Shown: piece after piece, positions 6,229 to 12,635 of the stretch
How the letters are laid out: each line of letters begins with the position of its first letter
Numbering within the stretch: the stretch's first letter is position 1
Assembly (NCBI GenBank): GCA_038133505.1
Contig: JAYPTI010000096.1
Span: 1-12,949 of the forward strand
From: JAYQUR01 sp038133505
Lineage (GTDB): Bacteria > Pseudomonadota > Alphaproteobacteria > MPNO01 > UBA830
Reading direction: 5' to 3'
Length of the DNA stretch: 12,949 bases
The notes under the pieces: generated by a model
Told to the model about the DNA's origin: nothing
Databases searched by the model: none
Seen by the model: only the letters and a program-made list of their open reading frames with translations
Translations under genes and position numbers: made by a program

Positions 6229-6757
6229 ATGAGTACGAACCGTCTCTACGACCGCATATCGCGCGATCCGTCGCTGGGCGAACTGCGCGACGGCAACACC
6301 CGGCTGTTCCTGATGNNNNNNNNNNTTCCTGATGCGCGCGGACGCCTTCATGGACGCGTTCGCCAGGCTCGACGACGACGCCCGCTACACGATGTTCTCC
6401 GCCTTCGCGCAATCGATCGCGGAACATTCCGGCCAGTCCGTGAAACATTACCGCCACGAGCTCGGCCCCGCGGCGCGCGAGATATTCCTGAACGCCGCCG
6501 TCAATCTCTCGGCCGACATGGGCTGGGGCGCGTGGACGTTCGGGCCGCACACGCCGGGCGAGATGACGCTCGACGTCAGGAACAGCCCGTTCGTCGAGGG
6601 TTACGGAGAGTCCCCCCGACCCGTCTGCGCGCCGATCCTCGGCATGGTCGAAGCGCTCGGCGGGATCATCTTCTCGATCGATCCGGTCGTCGAGGAGACG
6701 GAGTGCGCGGCGGTTACCGGCGGCGACGTTTGCCGCTTCCGGGCGCGATTGGCCTAG
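6229..6757 (+). CDS. V4R-domain (4-vinyl reductase-like) ligand-binding protein, interrupted by assembly gap
   Basis: As written the frame breaks at ten Ns (6316-6325). The nine bases before the gap, TTCCTGATG, are repeated right after it. Collapsing this duplicate and the Ns (19 bases) restores one frame of 169 residues, so the gene is probably intact. The C-terminal half is a V4R domain: GWGAWTFG, NSPFVEGYG (112-120), PVCAPILGMVEALGG (125-139) and ETECAAVTGGDVCRF (150-164), with cysteines 127, 153 and 162 in family positions. V4R domains bind small hydrophobic molecules (BchJ, XylR/DmpR-type sensors), and some use the cysteines for metal or redox sensing. No catalytic or DNA-binding domain is attached, so it may be a stand-alone binder or sensor. 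The ribosome site is weak. The MFS gene follows 116 bases later. Confidence 0.8.
6316..6325. other. scaffold gap of ten Ns with duplicated contig ends
   Basis: TTCCTGATG occurs immediately before the Ns (6307-6315) and immediately after (6326-6334), as when two overlapping contig ends are joined without merging. Ten is a placeholder gap size. Confidence 0.9.
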
Positions 6758-6778
6758 GCACCGTCCCGCGCGTCAACC

Positions 6779-6808
6779 GGCATGCATGCCATGCGTGCAC
6801 TGCATGGC
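6779..6808. promoter_or_regulatory. nested GCATGC palindromes before the MFS gene
   Basis: GGCATGCATGCC (6779-6790) is a perfect 12-base palindrome. It overlaps a 7-bp hairpin, GCCATGC-GTGCACT-GCATGGC (6788-6808), whose loop holds the palindrome GTGCAC. The cluster lies between the V4R stop and the MFS start and could be an operator for the transporter operon or a 3' hairpin of the V4R mRNA. No T-run follows, only TATTTCAT, and no convincing -35/-10 pair is visible nearby. Confidence 0.45.
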
Positions 6809-6873
6809 TATTTCATAGGCAGCTTGGCACCTACGCGCTATAGAGACGGGAACAACCGAGCGCGCAAACCTGA

Positions 6874-8148
6874 ATGTCCGACCCTCTGCAGTCCCTGCTG
6901 AAATTCCGCTTCTACGTCCTGACCGCATCGTTGACGCTGATCTTCATCGGGTCCGGCAGCCTGTACCTGATCGCGGTGACGATGAAGGACCTGGCGCGCG
7001 AATTCGGCTGGCCGCGCGAAGTGCCGTCCCTCGCCTTTTCGCTGCAGTTCATCGGCGGCGGCATCGGCGGCATCATGATGGGCTGGCTGCTCGACCGCGT
7101 CGGCGCGAAGGTTCTTCCGCTCATCGCCGCGACCGCCATCGCCACGGGCTCCATCCTGACCACCGTGGTGACCGAAAAGATCGAGCTGTACGGAATCTAC
7201 CTCTTGCTGTTCGGCTTCCTCGGCCAGGGCAGCCTCTACGCGCCGCTGATGGCCAACATCTCCAAATGGTACGAGCGCCGCCGCGGCATGGTCGTCGGGA
7301 TCGTCGCCAGCGGCCAGAGCCTGTCCGGCATCGTTTGGCCGCCGATCTTCGGTTACGCGATTACCGAAGTGGGCTGGCAGTACGGCTTCGTCGGATACGG
7401 GATCATCGCGGCCGTCGTTATGCTACCGATGTGCCTGATCATGGCGAAGACGCCGCCCAGCCACGAGACCCTGCAGCAGGCCGAGGCGCTCGACGGGACG
7501 GATTCCAAGGGCCGGCCGCGCCGCGGCGCCCGCAAGAGCGAGATTCCGCTCACCTACAAGGGCCTCCAGATTGCGCTTTGCTGCGCCATCGTCGGCTGCT
7601 GCATCTCGATGTCGCTGCCGCTCGCCCACCTCGTCGCACATGCCAGCGACAAGGGCCTGCCGCTGACCGACGCGGTGACGGTGCTGTCGGTGACGCTGAT
7701 GGCGGCGTTCGTCGCACGCTGCGTGGTCGTCGGGCTGCTGTCCGACAATATCGGCGGGCTGTGGGCGCTGTTCTGCTTCTCGGCGCTGCAGGCGGCGATG
7801 CTGTTCCTGCTGACGGTCGCGGACTCTGTCTGGATGCTCTACGTCGTGGGTATCGGATTCGGCCTCGGCTACGGCGGCATCTTCCCCGTCTACGCCGTCA
7901 TCATTCGCGAATACATGCCGCCGCAGGAAGCAGGCCGGCGGACGGGGGTCGTCTTCCTGTTCGGCGCGCTCGCGATGGGCTTCGGCAGCTGGATGGGCGG
8001 CGCGCTGTTCGACTCTACGGGCAGCTACACGACGCCCTTCCTTATCGGCGTCGCGGCGAATTGCGTGAACCTGGTGATCGTCGGCCTGCTCGCAAGCCGG
8101 TCCCGCAAATCCGACGACGGCGCCCAGCCGGTTCCCGCGGCGGCTTGA
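6874..8148 (+). CDS. MFS transporter, monocarboxylate/oxalate-formate type
   Basis: This 424-residue inner-membrane protein has the 12-helix major facilitator pattern. Helices start at about residue 12, the two halves are separated by a charged cytoplasmic loop (about 192-233, with KGRPRRGARK), and the C-terminus is hydrophilic. MFS motif A is visible as GWLLDRVGAK (70-79), with WYERRRGMVVG (132-142) after helix 4 and LSDNIGG at the equivalent place in the second half. The WYERRRG signature and overall layout resemble the monocarboxylate/oxalate-formate antiporter group, suggesting a carboxylic acid substrate. The start at ATG 6874 has no strong ribosome site. It is followed after 49 bases by the SDR gene on the same strand, probably one operon. 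Confidence 0.92.
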   Translation: MSDPLQSLLKFRFYVLTASLTLIFIGSGSLYLIAVTMKDLAREFGWPREVPSLAFSLQFIGGGIGGIMMGWLLDRVGAKVLPLIAATAIATGSILTTVVTEKIELYGIYLLLFGFLGQGSLYAPLMANISKWYERRRGMVVGIVASGQSLSGIVWPPIFGYAITEVGWQYGFVGYGIIAAVVMLPMCLIMAKTPPSHETLQQAEALDGTDSKGRPRRGARKSEIPLTYKGLQIALCCAIVGCCISMSLPLAHLVAHASDKGLPLTDAVTVLSVTLMAAFVARCVVVGLLSDNIGGLWALFCFSALQAAMLFLLTVADSVWMLYVVGIGFGLGYGGIFPVYAVIIREYMPPQEAGRRTGVVFLFGALAMGFGSWMGGALFDSTGSYTTPFLIGVAANCVNLVIVGLLASRSRKSDDGAQPVPAAA

Positions 8149-8173
8149 GCGGCGGCGGCCGTTCCCGCATGAT

Positions 8174-8192
8174 CCCCTCAAACATCAGGGGG
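8174..8192 (+). promoter_or_regulatory. hairpin that can mask the SDR ribosome binding site
   Basis: CCCCT (8174-8178) pairs with AGGGG (8187-8191), which is the core of the AGGGGG ribosome site used by the SDR start at 8198. The 5-6 bp stem with an 8-base loop could lower or tune SDR translation relative to the transporter. The stem is short, so the effect is uncertain. Confidence 0.35.
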
Positions 8193-8197
8193 AAACC

Positions 8198-8986
8198 ATG
8201 GATATCAGACTGGACGGGCGCAGCGCCCTCATCACCGGCGGCAGCGACGGTCTCGGCAAGGGCATGGCGATGCGGTTCGCGGAGTCGGGCGCCAACGTGG
8301 CGATCATCGGGCGCGATCAGGACAAACTGCAGAGCGCGAAGGCCGAGATCGAGGCCCAGGGCGGCGGCCGGTGCGTCCCGATCTCGTGCAACCTTCTCGA
8401 CGCGGAGGCCATCAAGGCGGGGTTCGCACAGGCCGTAAGCGACCTCAGGCAAGTCGACATCCTCGTCAACAACGCCGGCACGTCGCGCGCGGGACCGTTC
8501 GAAAGCATCAGCGACGAAGACTGGCACGAGGATCTCGAATTGAAACTCATGGCGGCCGTGCGCCTCGCGCGCCTCGCCCTGCCGGGCATGAAGGAACGCC
8601 GCTGGGGCCGCATCATCAACGTCCTCAATACCGGCGCGAAAGCCCCCCGCCCCGGCGGGGCGCCGACGGCCGTCTCGCGCGCCGCGGGCCTTGCCCTGAC
8701 CAAGGTGCTTTCCGGCGACGGTGCGCCGCACAACGTGCTGGTGAACGCGCTGATGGTCGGGTTCATCAAATCCGGCCAGTGGGAACGGCTCTACGAGGAA
8801 AAGAAGCCGAACGAGCCGTTCGAGGATTTCCTGCAGGGCATGGTGGACGCGCGCGGCATTCCGCTGGGGCGCATCGGCGAGACGGAGGAGTTCGCCAACA
8901 TCGCCTGCTTCCTGTGTTCGGAGCAGGCCGGCTACATCACCGGCACGTCGATCAACGTCGACGGCGGCTGGTGCCCCGTCGACTAG
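8198..8986 (+). CDS. short-chain dehydrogenase/reductase family protein with replaced catalytic residues
   Basis: This 262-residue Rossmann-fold SDR has an intact cofactor part: TGGSDGLG (13-20, TGxxxGxG) and NNAG (91-94). The C-terminal GYITGTSINVDGGW is also classical. Aligned by eye with FabG-type enzymes, however, every tetrad position differs. Asn becomes Lys116 (in LELKLMAAV), Ser becomes Asn144 (NVLNTGAKAP), Tyr becomes Thr157 and Lys becomes Arg161 (PTAVSRAAGLALTK). It therefore probably does not do ordinary carbonyl reduction. A non-redox role, a different chemistry or ligand sensing are possible. The start at ATG 8198 is supported by AGGGGG. It lies 49 bases after the MFS gene and converges on the Hpt-like gene with a 12-base gap. 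Confidence 0.88.
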   Translation: MDIRLDGRSALITGGSDGLGKGMAMRFAESGANVAIIGRDQDKLQSAKAEIEAQGGGRCVPISCNLLDAEAIKAGFAQAVSDLRQVDILVNNAGTSRAGPFESISDEDWHEDLELKLMAAVRLARLALPGMKERRWGRIINVLNTGAKAPRPGGAPTAVSRAAGLALTKVLSGDGAPHNVLVNALMVGFIKSGQWERLYEEKKPNEPFEDFLQGMVDARGIPLGRIGETEEFANIACFLCSEQAGYITGTSINVDGGWCPVD

Positions 8987-8998
8987 GCGGCGGAAAGG

Positions 8999-9394
8999 CT
9001 AGAGGCTTTTTTCGAGCCGGTCGTAGACCTGCGAGCAGACAGCGCCCAGCGTCTGCTGGCTCGCGGAAAGCGCCGACACGTCGTCCGCCGCGGCCAGCGA
9101 GACGAGATCGGTCAGGAAATCCGCAAGCTCTGCGGCACCGACGGCGGAACTCGCATCCGCGAGCCGGGACGCGATCTCGCATACCTGCAAGGCGTTGCCG
9201 TCCTGGATGGCGTCGAACAGTCGCGCCATGTCGAACGGCGTCGCATTCAGAAAATTTTCGATGAGGATCCTGCCGCCGTCGTCCATGGCCGGGGCGTAGC
9301 TGGCGGCTGCGATCGGCGCAGTCGTTGCGTGCTCCCGGGGGAGACTACCCGCAATCCATGGCGGGAAATCCAGTTCGAAATCGTTGTCGGCCAT
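8999..9394 (-). CDS. small helical protein, possible Hpt-like domain without phospho-histidine
   Basis: This 131-residue soluble protein is mostly alpha-helical and Ala-rich in its second half. Residues 48-131 resemble the histidine phosphotransfer (Hpt) four-helix bundle: FLNATPFDMARLFDAIQDGN, then ASRLADASSAVGAAELADFL, then a final helix ending in VYDRLEKSL. The Hpt hallmark AHxLKGxxxxxGA appears as ASRLADASSAVGA, so the phosphorylated His is Ser76 and LKG is LAD. If the match is right, it cannot take phosphate in the usual way and may act as a docking or inhibitory partner. The N-terminus (1-40) is probably disordered. The start is uncertain: ATG 9394 gives MADNDFELDF, but ATG 9427 or TTG 9439 are in frame, and none has a good ribosome site. 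It follows the aminotransferase by 74 bases. Confidence 0.6.
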   Translation of the reverse strand: MADNDFELDFPPWIAGSLPREHATTAPIAAASYAPAMDDGGRILIENFLNATPFDMARLFDAIQDGNALQVCEIASRLADASSAVGAAELADFLTDLVSLAAADDVSALSASQQTLGAVCSQVYDRLEKSL

Positions 9395-9468
9395 CGTCGG
9401 AACACACATGGTAGCAACAAGCCACATGTGTACCCGCAACGGTTTAAGGCTGCGTAAACGACTGCATC

Positions 9469-10659
9469 CTAACCGAGTATCGGCTCGAGCCGGTCCATGC
9501 CCTCGGACACCGTGGCGGTATCGGCCGCGAAGCAGAGCCTCATCCAGCCCTCGCCGTCGTCGCTGAAGGCGCGGCCCGGTGCGAGCCCGACGCCCGCCTC
9601 CTCGATCAGCTTCGTCGCAAACGCGACGGAGTCGGTCATCCCGTCGACCGCGAAGAACGCATAGAACGCCCCTTCGGGCCGCGACAACGTCACGCGCTTC
9701 ATCGCGCCCAGGCGCTGGACGACGATATCGCGGTTGCGCCGGTAGCGTTCGAGCGTCTCCTCGACGAAGGGCTCGCCCTCCCGGATCGCGGTCACGCCCG
9801 CGTACTGCACGAAGGTCGTCGGATTGGCGATGTTGTATTCGACGAGCTTCTCGAACGCCTCGCCCACGTCCGCCGGATGAGTCAGCCAGCCGAGCCGCCA
9901 GCCGGTCATCGACCAGGATTTAGAGAACGAGTTGATGACGATCAGCCGGTCGTCGGCCTCGCACACGTCGAGGAAGGAGGGCGCGCGGCCCAGCGGCAGG
10001 TCGCTCTCGTAGGCGAGCCGGAGATAGACCTCGTCGGCGATCAGCCAGATGCCGCGCTTGCGGCATTCCGCCAGCAGCGCCGCCTGCTCGTCGCGCGGCA
10101 TCACCCAGCCCGTCGGATTGCCAGGCGAGTTGACGAAGATCGCCCGGGTGCGGTCGTCCGTGGCGTCGAACAGCTCGTCCATGTCGAGCTTCCAGCGCCC
10201 GTCGTCTCCGAGATGCAGCGCAACCTGACGCGGCTCCGCGTCCATGATGCGAACGGTCTCCTTGCAGTTCGGCCACAGCGGGCCGATGGCAACCATGTTG
10301 TCGCCGGCCGACATCAGCGCCTCGGAGACCATCATGATCGCGTTCATGCCGGAACCGGTTACGGTGATGCGGTCGATGCCGATAGGGTAGCCGTGCAGGT
10401 TCGACGCGTACTCCGAGATCGTCTGCCGCAGCAACGGCACCCCGCGGTTCTGGGCATAGAAAACATGGTTGTCGTCGAGCGCGGCGGTCGCCGCGTCCTT
10501 GATGAACTGCGGTGTCGGCACGTCCGGCTCGCCGAACCAGAGCCGGACAAGCCCTTCCCGGCCCATATGCGGCTCGGCAACGTGCCGGATCAGCGATCCG
10601 GGCAGCAGTTCGATGGAATGGCGCAGGCCGTTGGCAGCGCGTGTCTCGTCGGCGGTCAT
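9469..10659 (-). CDS. class I/II pyridoxal-phosphate aminotransferase
   Basis: This 396-residue fold-type I aminotransferase is of the aspartate/aromatic group. PLP-site residues are visible: NSPGNPTG with Asn181, IADEVY with Asp209 and Tyr212, and the Schiff-base lysine Lys247 in NSFSKSWSMTGWRLGW. Arg374 (GWMRLCF) should bind the substrate alpha-carboxylate. The GEPDVPTP and FYAQNRGVPLLRQTISEY segments are typical. It transfers an amino group between an amino acid and a 2-oxo acid in the cytoplasm; the side-chain preference cannot be read from sequence. The start at ATG 10659 has a weak ribosome site. It is divergent from the YrdC-like/opine-dehydrogenase operon across 149 bases, so it may supply or consume that pathway's 2-oxo acid (inference). 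Confidence 0.93.
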   Translation of the reverse strand: MTADETRAANGLRHSIELLPGSLIRHVAEPHMGREGLVRLWFGEPDVPTPQFIKDAATAALDDNHVFYAQNRGVPLLRQTISEYASNLHGYPIGIDRITVTGSGMNAIMMVSEALMSAGDNMVAIGPLWPNCKETVRIMDAEPRQVALHLGDDGRWKLDMDELFDATDDRTRAIFVNSPGNPTGWVMPRDEQAALLAECRKRGIWLIADEVYLRLAYESDLPLGRAPSFLDVCEADDRLIVINSFSKSWSMTGWRLGWLTHPADVGEAFEKLVEYNIANPTTFVQYAGVTAIREGEPFVEETLERYRRNRDIVVQRLGAMKRVTLSRPEGAFYAFFAVDGMTDSVAFATKLIEEAGVGLAPGRAFSDDGEGWMRLCFAADTATVSEGMDRLEPILG

Positions 10660-10753
10660 CGGTCGATTTTCGGCTTTGCTCGATGGATATTGGCAGCGTT
10701 TCTAGCATCGGGCGGATGCCCGGCGCACGCATTCTCTTTCTTGCGCTTCTCCC

Positions 10754-10759
10754 TATAAT
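10754..10759 (+). promoter_or_regulatory. -10 box of the YrdC-like operon
   Basis: A perfect TATAAT lies 49 bases before the ATG at 10809. The -35 region at 17-base spacing is ATTCTC (10731-10736), a poor match, so an activator may be needed. Predicted transcription starts near 10766, which also argues against the in-frame ATG at 10758 as the start codon. Confidence 0.5.
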
Positions 10760-10808
10760 GCGCGGCTTCCGCCCGGAAAAAGAAACGTCAGTCAGGGAAC
10801 CGCACGTC

Positions 10809-11498
10809 ATGTCGTTGTTCGATTACGAGGGAGACGCGCAACGCGTCTACGATGTCCTCAAGCAGGGAGGCATCAGCGTCATTCCGAGCCACGTGGGTTA
10901 CGTTATCGTCGCCTGCGAGCCGGAAGCGATCTGGGAGATCTTCGAGGTAAAGAAGCGCAAGCCGGAAAAGCTGAACGCCATGTGCGGCTGCAAGGAAATG
11001 CATCTCGCGTTGCACGACCTGCCCGACGACCGCCGCGCCGTCGTCTCGGCGATCACCGAGGACTACGACCTGCCGATGGGAACGGCGGCCAAGGCCAACA
11101 TGGACCATCCCGCGCTCGCCAACCTGCGCGAGGACGTGCTCAACCAGACGACATTCGAGGGCACGATCGCGATGCTGCTGAACGCCGGCCCGCTGATGGA
11201 CAACATCGCCCGCATCGCGTTTGCCGATAACCGGCTGGTCATCGGGTCGTCGGCAAACGTGTCGCTGCAGGGCGTGAAGTTCCGCGCCACCGAGATCGAG
11301 CAGGAAATCCTCGATGCCGCCGATATCGTCATCGACTACGGCCTCATGCGCTGGAACCGCTACAACCACTCCTCGACGATGATCAATGTCGGCGACATGA
11401 AGGTCATCCGCTACGGCTCCTGCTTCGACCTGATCGACGACATTCTCCGGCGCCACTTCGGCATCGAACTGCCGCCCAATCCGTACGAGGCATCCTGA
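10809..11498 (+). CDS. divergent Sua5/YciO/YrdC-family protein
   Basis: This 229-residue protein has the YrdC fold, the family that includes threonylcarbamoyl-AMP synthase (TsaC/Sua5) and the HypF carbamoyl-adenylate domain. It keeps the overall order: GGISVIPSHVGYVI (20-33, against the canonical GGxxxxPTdTvYGL), FEVKKRKPEK (45-54, the K-x-R nucleotide site), VIGSSANVS (144-152) and SSTMIN...KVIRYGS (188-204). The first motif is clearly altered (PT to PS, YGL to YVI) and there is no C-terminal Sua5 domain, so it is more likely a specialised paralogue than the housekeeping tRNA-modification enzyme. The start at 10809 has AGGGA ten bases upstream. It leads a probable operon with the opine-dehydrogenase-like gene 45 bases downstream. 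Confidence 0.82.
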   Translation: MSLFDYEGDAQRVYDVLKQGGISVIPSHVGYVIVACEPEAIWEIFEVKKRKPEKLNAMCGCKEMHLALHDLPDDRRAVVSAITEDYDLPMGTAAKANMDHPALANLREDVLNQTTFEGTIAMLLNAGPLMDNIARIAFADNRLVIGSSANVSLQGVKFRATEIEQEILDAADIVIDYGLMRWNRYNHSSTMINVGDMKVIRYGSCFDLIDDILRRHFGIELPPNPYEAS

Positions 11499-11543
11499 CA
11501 TGAGGACCGCGCACAACGAGTTGCCGTTCCGGAGTCAGGCGTA

Positions 11544-12635
11544 ATGGAAGTCGCGGTCCTCGGTGGCGGGCACGGTTGCTACGCGGCGGCGGCGGATGCC
11601 GCCGAAGCGGGCCACAGCGTCCGGTTCTGGCGGCGCGATGCAGATGCCTTCGCGCCGGTGCTCGAGGCGCAGGCCGTCACGATGACCGACGGCAGGGGCC
11701 GCCGCGACGTTCCGGTCGCGCTTGCGACGACCGACATCGGCGCGGCAATGGACGGCGCGGAGCTCATCCTGTCGCCTCTGCCGGGCACTGCGCAGGAAGG
11801 GCTGGCGGCGGCCATGGCGCCCCATCTGCGCGACGGCCAGGTCGTCTTCATCCCGCCGGGCACATTCGGCAGCTACCTCATGGCGAAACAGGTCCGCGAT
11901 ACCGGCAACGACGCCGACGTTGCCTGGGGCGACGCGGGCACGCTGCCCTGGCTCGTGCGAAAGCAGGCGGACGGCGCCGCGCGCATCACGACGCGGGCGG
12001 TGCGCCTGCCGTCGGGCGTGTTCCCGGCGCGGCTGTCCGACCATGCGTTCGCGCGGATCGAACAGGCCTTTCCGGCGACCGAACGCAGGCGCGACGCGCT
12101 CGACGCGGCGCTTCTCAACTACGGCCCGATCATCCACCCGCCGCTGATCCTGATGAACGCAGGGCCCCTCTATCATTTCGACAAGTGGGACATTCACAAC
12201 GAGGGCACGCAGGAGGTCATCCGCAACGTCCACGAGGCCCTGGACGCGGAGCGGGTGGCCATCCGCGAGGCGCTGGGCTACGGCGAACCGCACTTCCGGC
12301 TCGGCGATCATTACCGGCGCGATCCGAACGGCGACACGATGTATTCGGTCACCTCGCATGACGAGCTGGTCGACTCCAGCGACTGGCGCGAGGACATCGA
12401 TCTCCACACGCACCGCTACATGCTCGAGGACATCGCGCTCGGCCTCGCCTTCCTCGTCTCGGTCGGGGACTGGGCCGGCGTTCCCTGCCCGGTCGCGAAG
12501 GGACTGCTCGCCATCGGCGGCGCGGCCGTCGGCAAGGACTTCCGGGCGACCGGCCGCACCATGGAGAACATCGGGCTGTCGGGCCTGAGCCGCGACGACA
12601 TGCGCCGGCTGCTGGACGACGGCCTCGATGGCTGA
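11544..12635 (+). CDS. NAD/NADP octopine/nopaline dehydrogenase family protein
   Basis: This 363-residue two-domain dehydrogenase begins with a Rossmann nucleotide motif, VAVLGGGHG (3-11). AELILSPLPGTAQEGL (72-87) and VVFIPPGTFGS follow, as in opine dehydrogenases. The second domain carries NYGPIIHPPLILMNAGPL (192-209) with His198 at the family's catalytic position, then the helix EALDAERVAIREALGYG. Opine dehydrogenases reduce the imine formed from an amino acid and a 2-oxo acid, or run the reverse oxidation. The bacterial family also includes enzymes of unknown substrate. GGAG lies about ten bases upstream of ATG 11544. Its stop overlaps the next gene's start by 8 bases, so it is tightly coupled to the 3-hydroxyacyl-CoA dehydrogenase. 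Confidence 0.85.
   Translation: MEVAVLGGGHGCYAAAADAAEAGHSVRFWRRDADAFAPVLEAQAVTMTDGRGRRDVPVALATTDIGAAMDGAELILSPLPGTAQEGLAAAMAPHLRDGQVVFIPPGTFGSYLMAKQVRDTGNDADVAWGDAGTLPWLVRKQADGAARITTRAVRLPSGVFPARLSDHAFARIEQAFPATERRRDALDAALLNYGPIIHPPLILMNAGPLYHFDKWDIHNEGTQEVIRNVHEALDAERVAIREALGYGEPHFRLGDHYRRDPNGDTMYSVTSHDELVDSSDWREDIDLHTHRYMLEDIALGLAFLVSVGDWAGVPCPVAKGLLAIGGAAVGKDFRATGRTMENIGLSGLSRDDMRRLLDDGLDG

Noticed and set aside
5235..6230. Longer minus-strand frame overlapping the HSL-type hydrolase in another phase
   Set aside because: Its product is Arg/Gly-rich low-complexity sequence, and the consensus ribosome site at 6121-6126 serves the hydrolase frame.
6229..6757. Frameshifted pseudogene reading of the V4R gene
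   Set aside because: The break coincides with Ns and duplicated contig ends. Collapsing them restores one clean frame.
6824..6844. TTGGCA and TATAGA as a promoter for the MFS gene
   Set aside because: The boxes are only 9 bases apart, which is too close for a sigma-70 promoter.
9402..9431. ACACATG/CATGTGT repeat near the Hpt-like gene start as an operator
   Set aside because: The arms are short with an uneven spacer, and the segment may lie within the coding region if an upstream start is used.
10758..10808. Earlier in-frame ATG (10758) as the start of the YrdC-like protein
   Set aside because: It lies inside the TATAAT box, has no ribosome site, and would add a tail unlike the family N-terminus.
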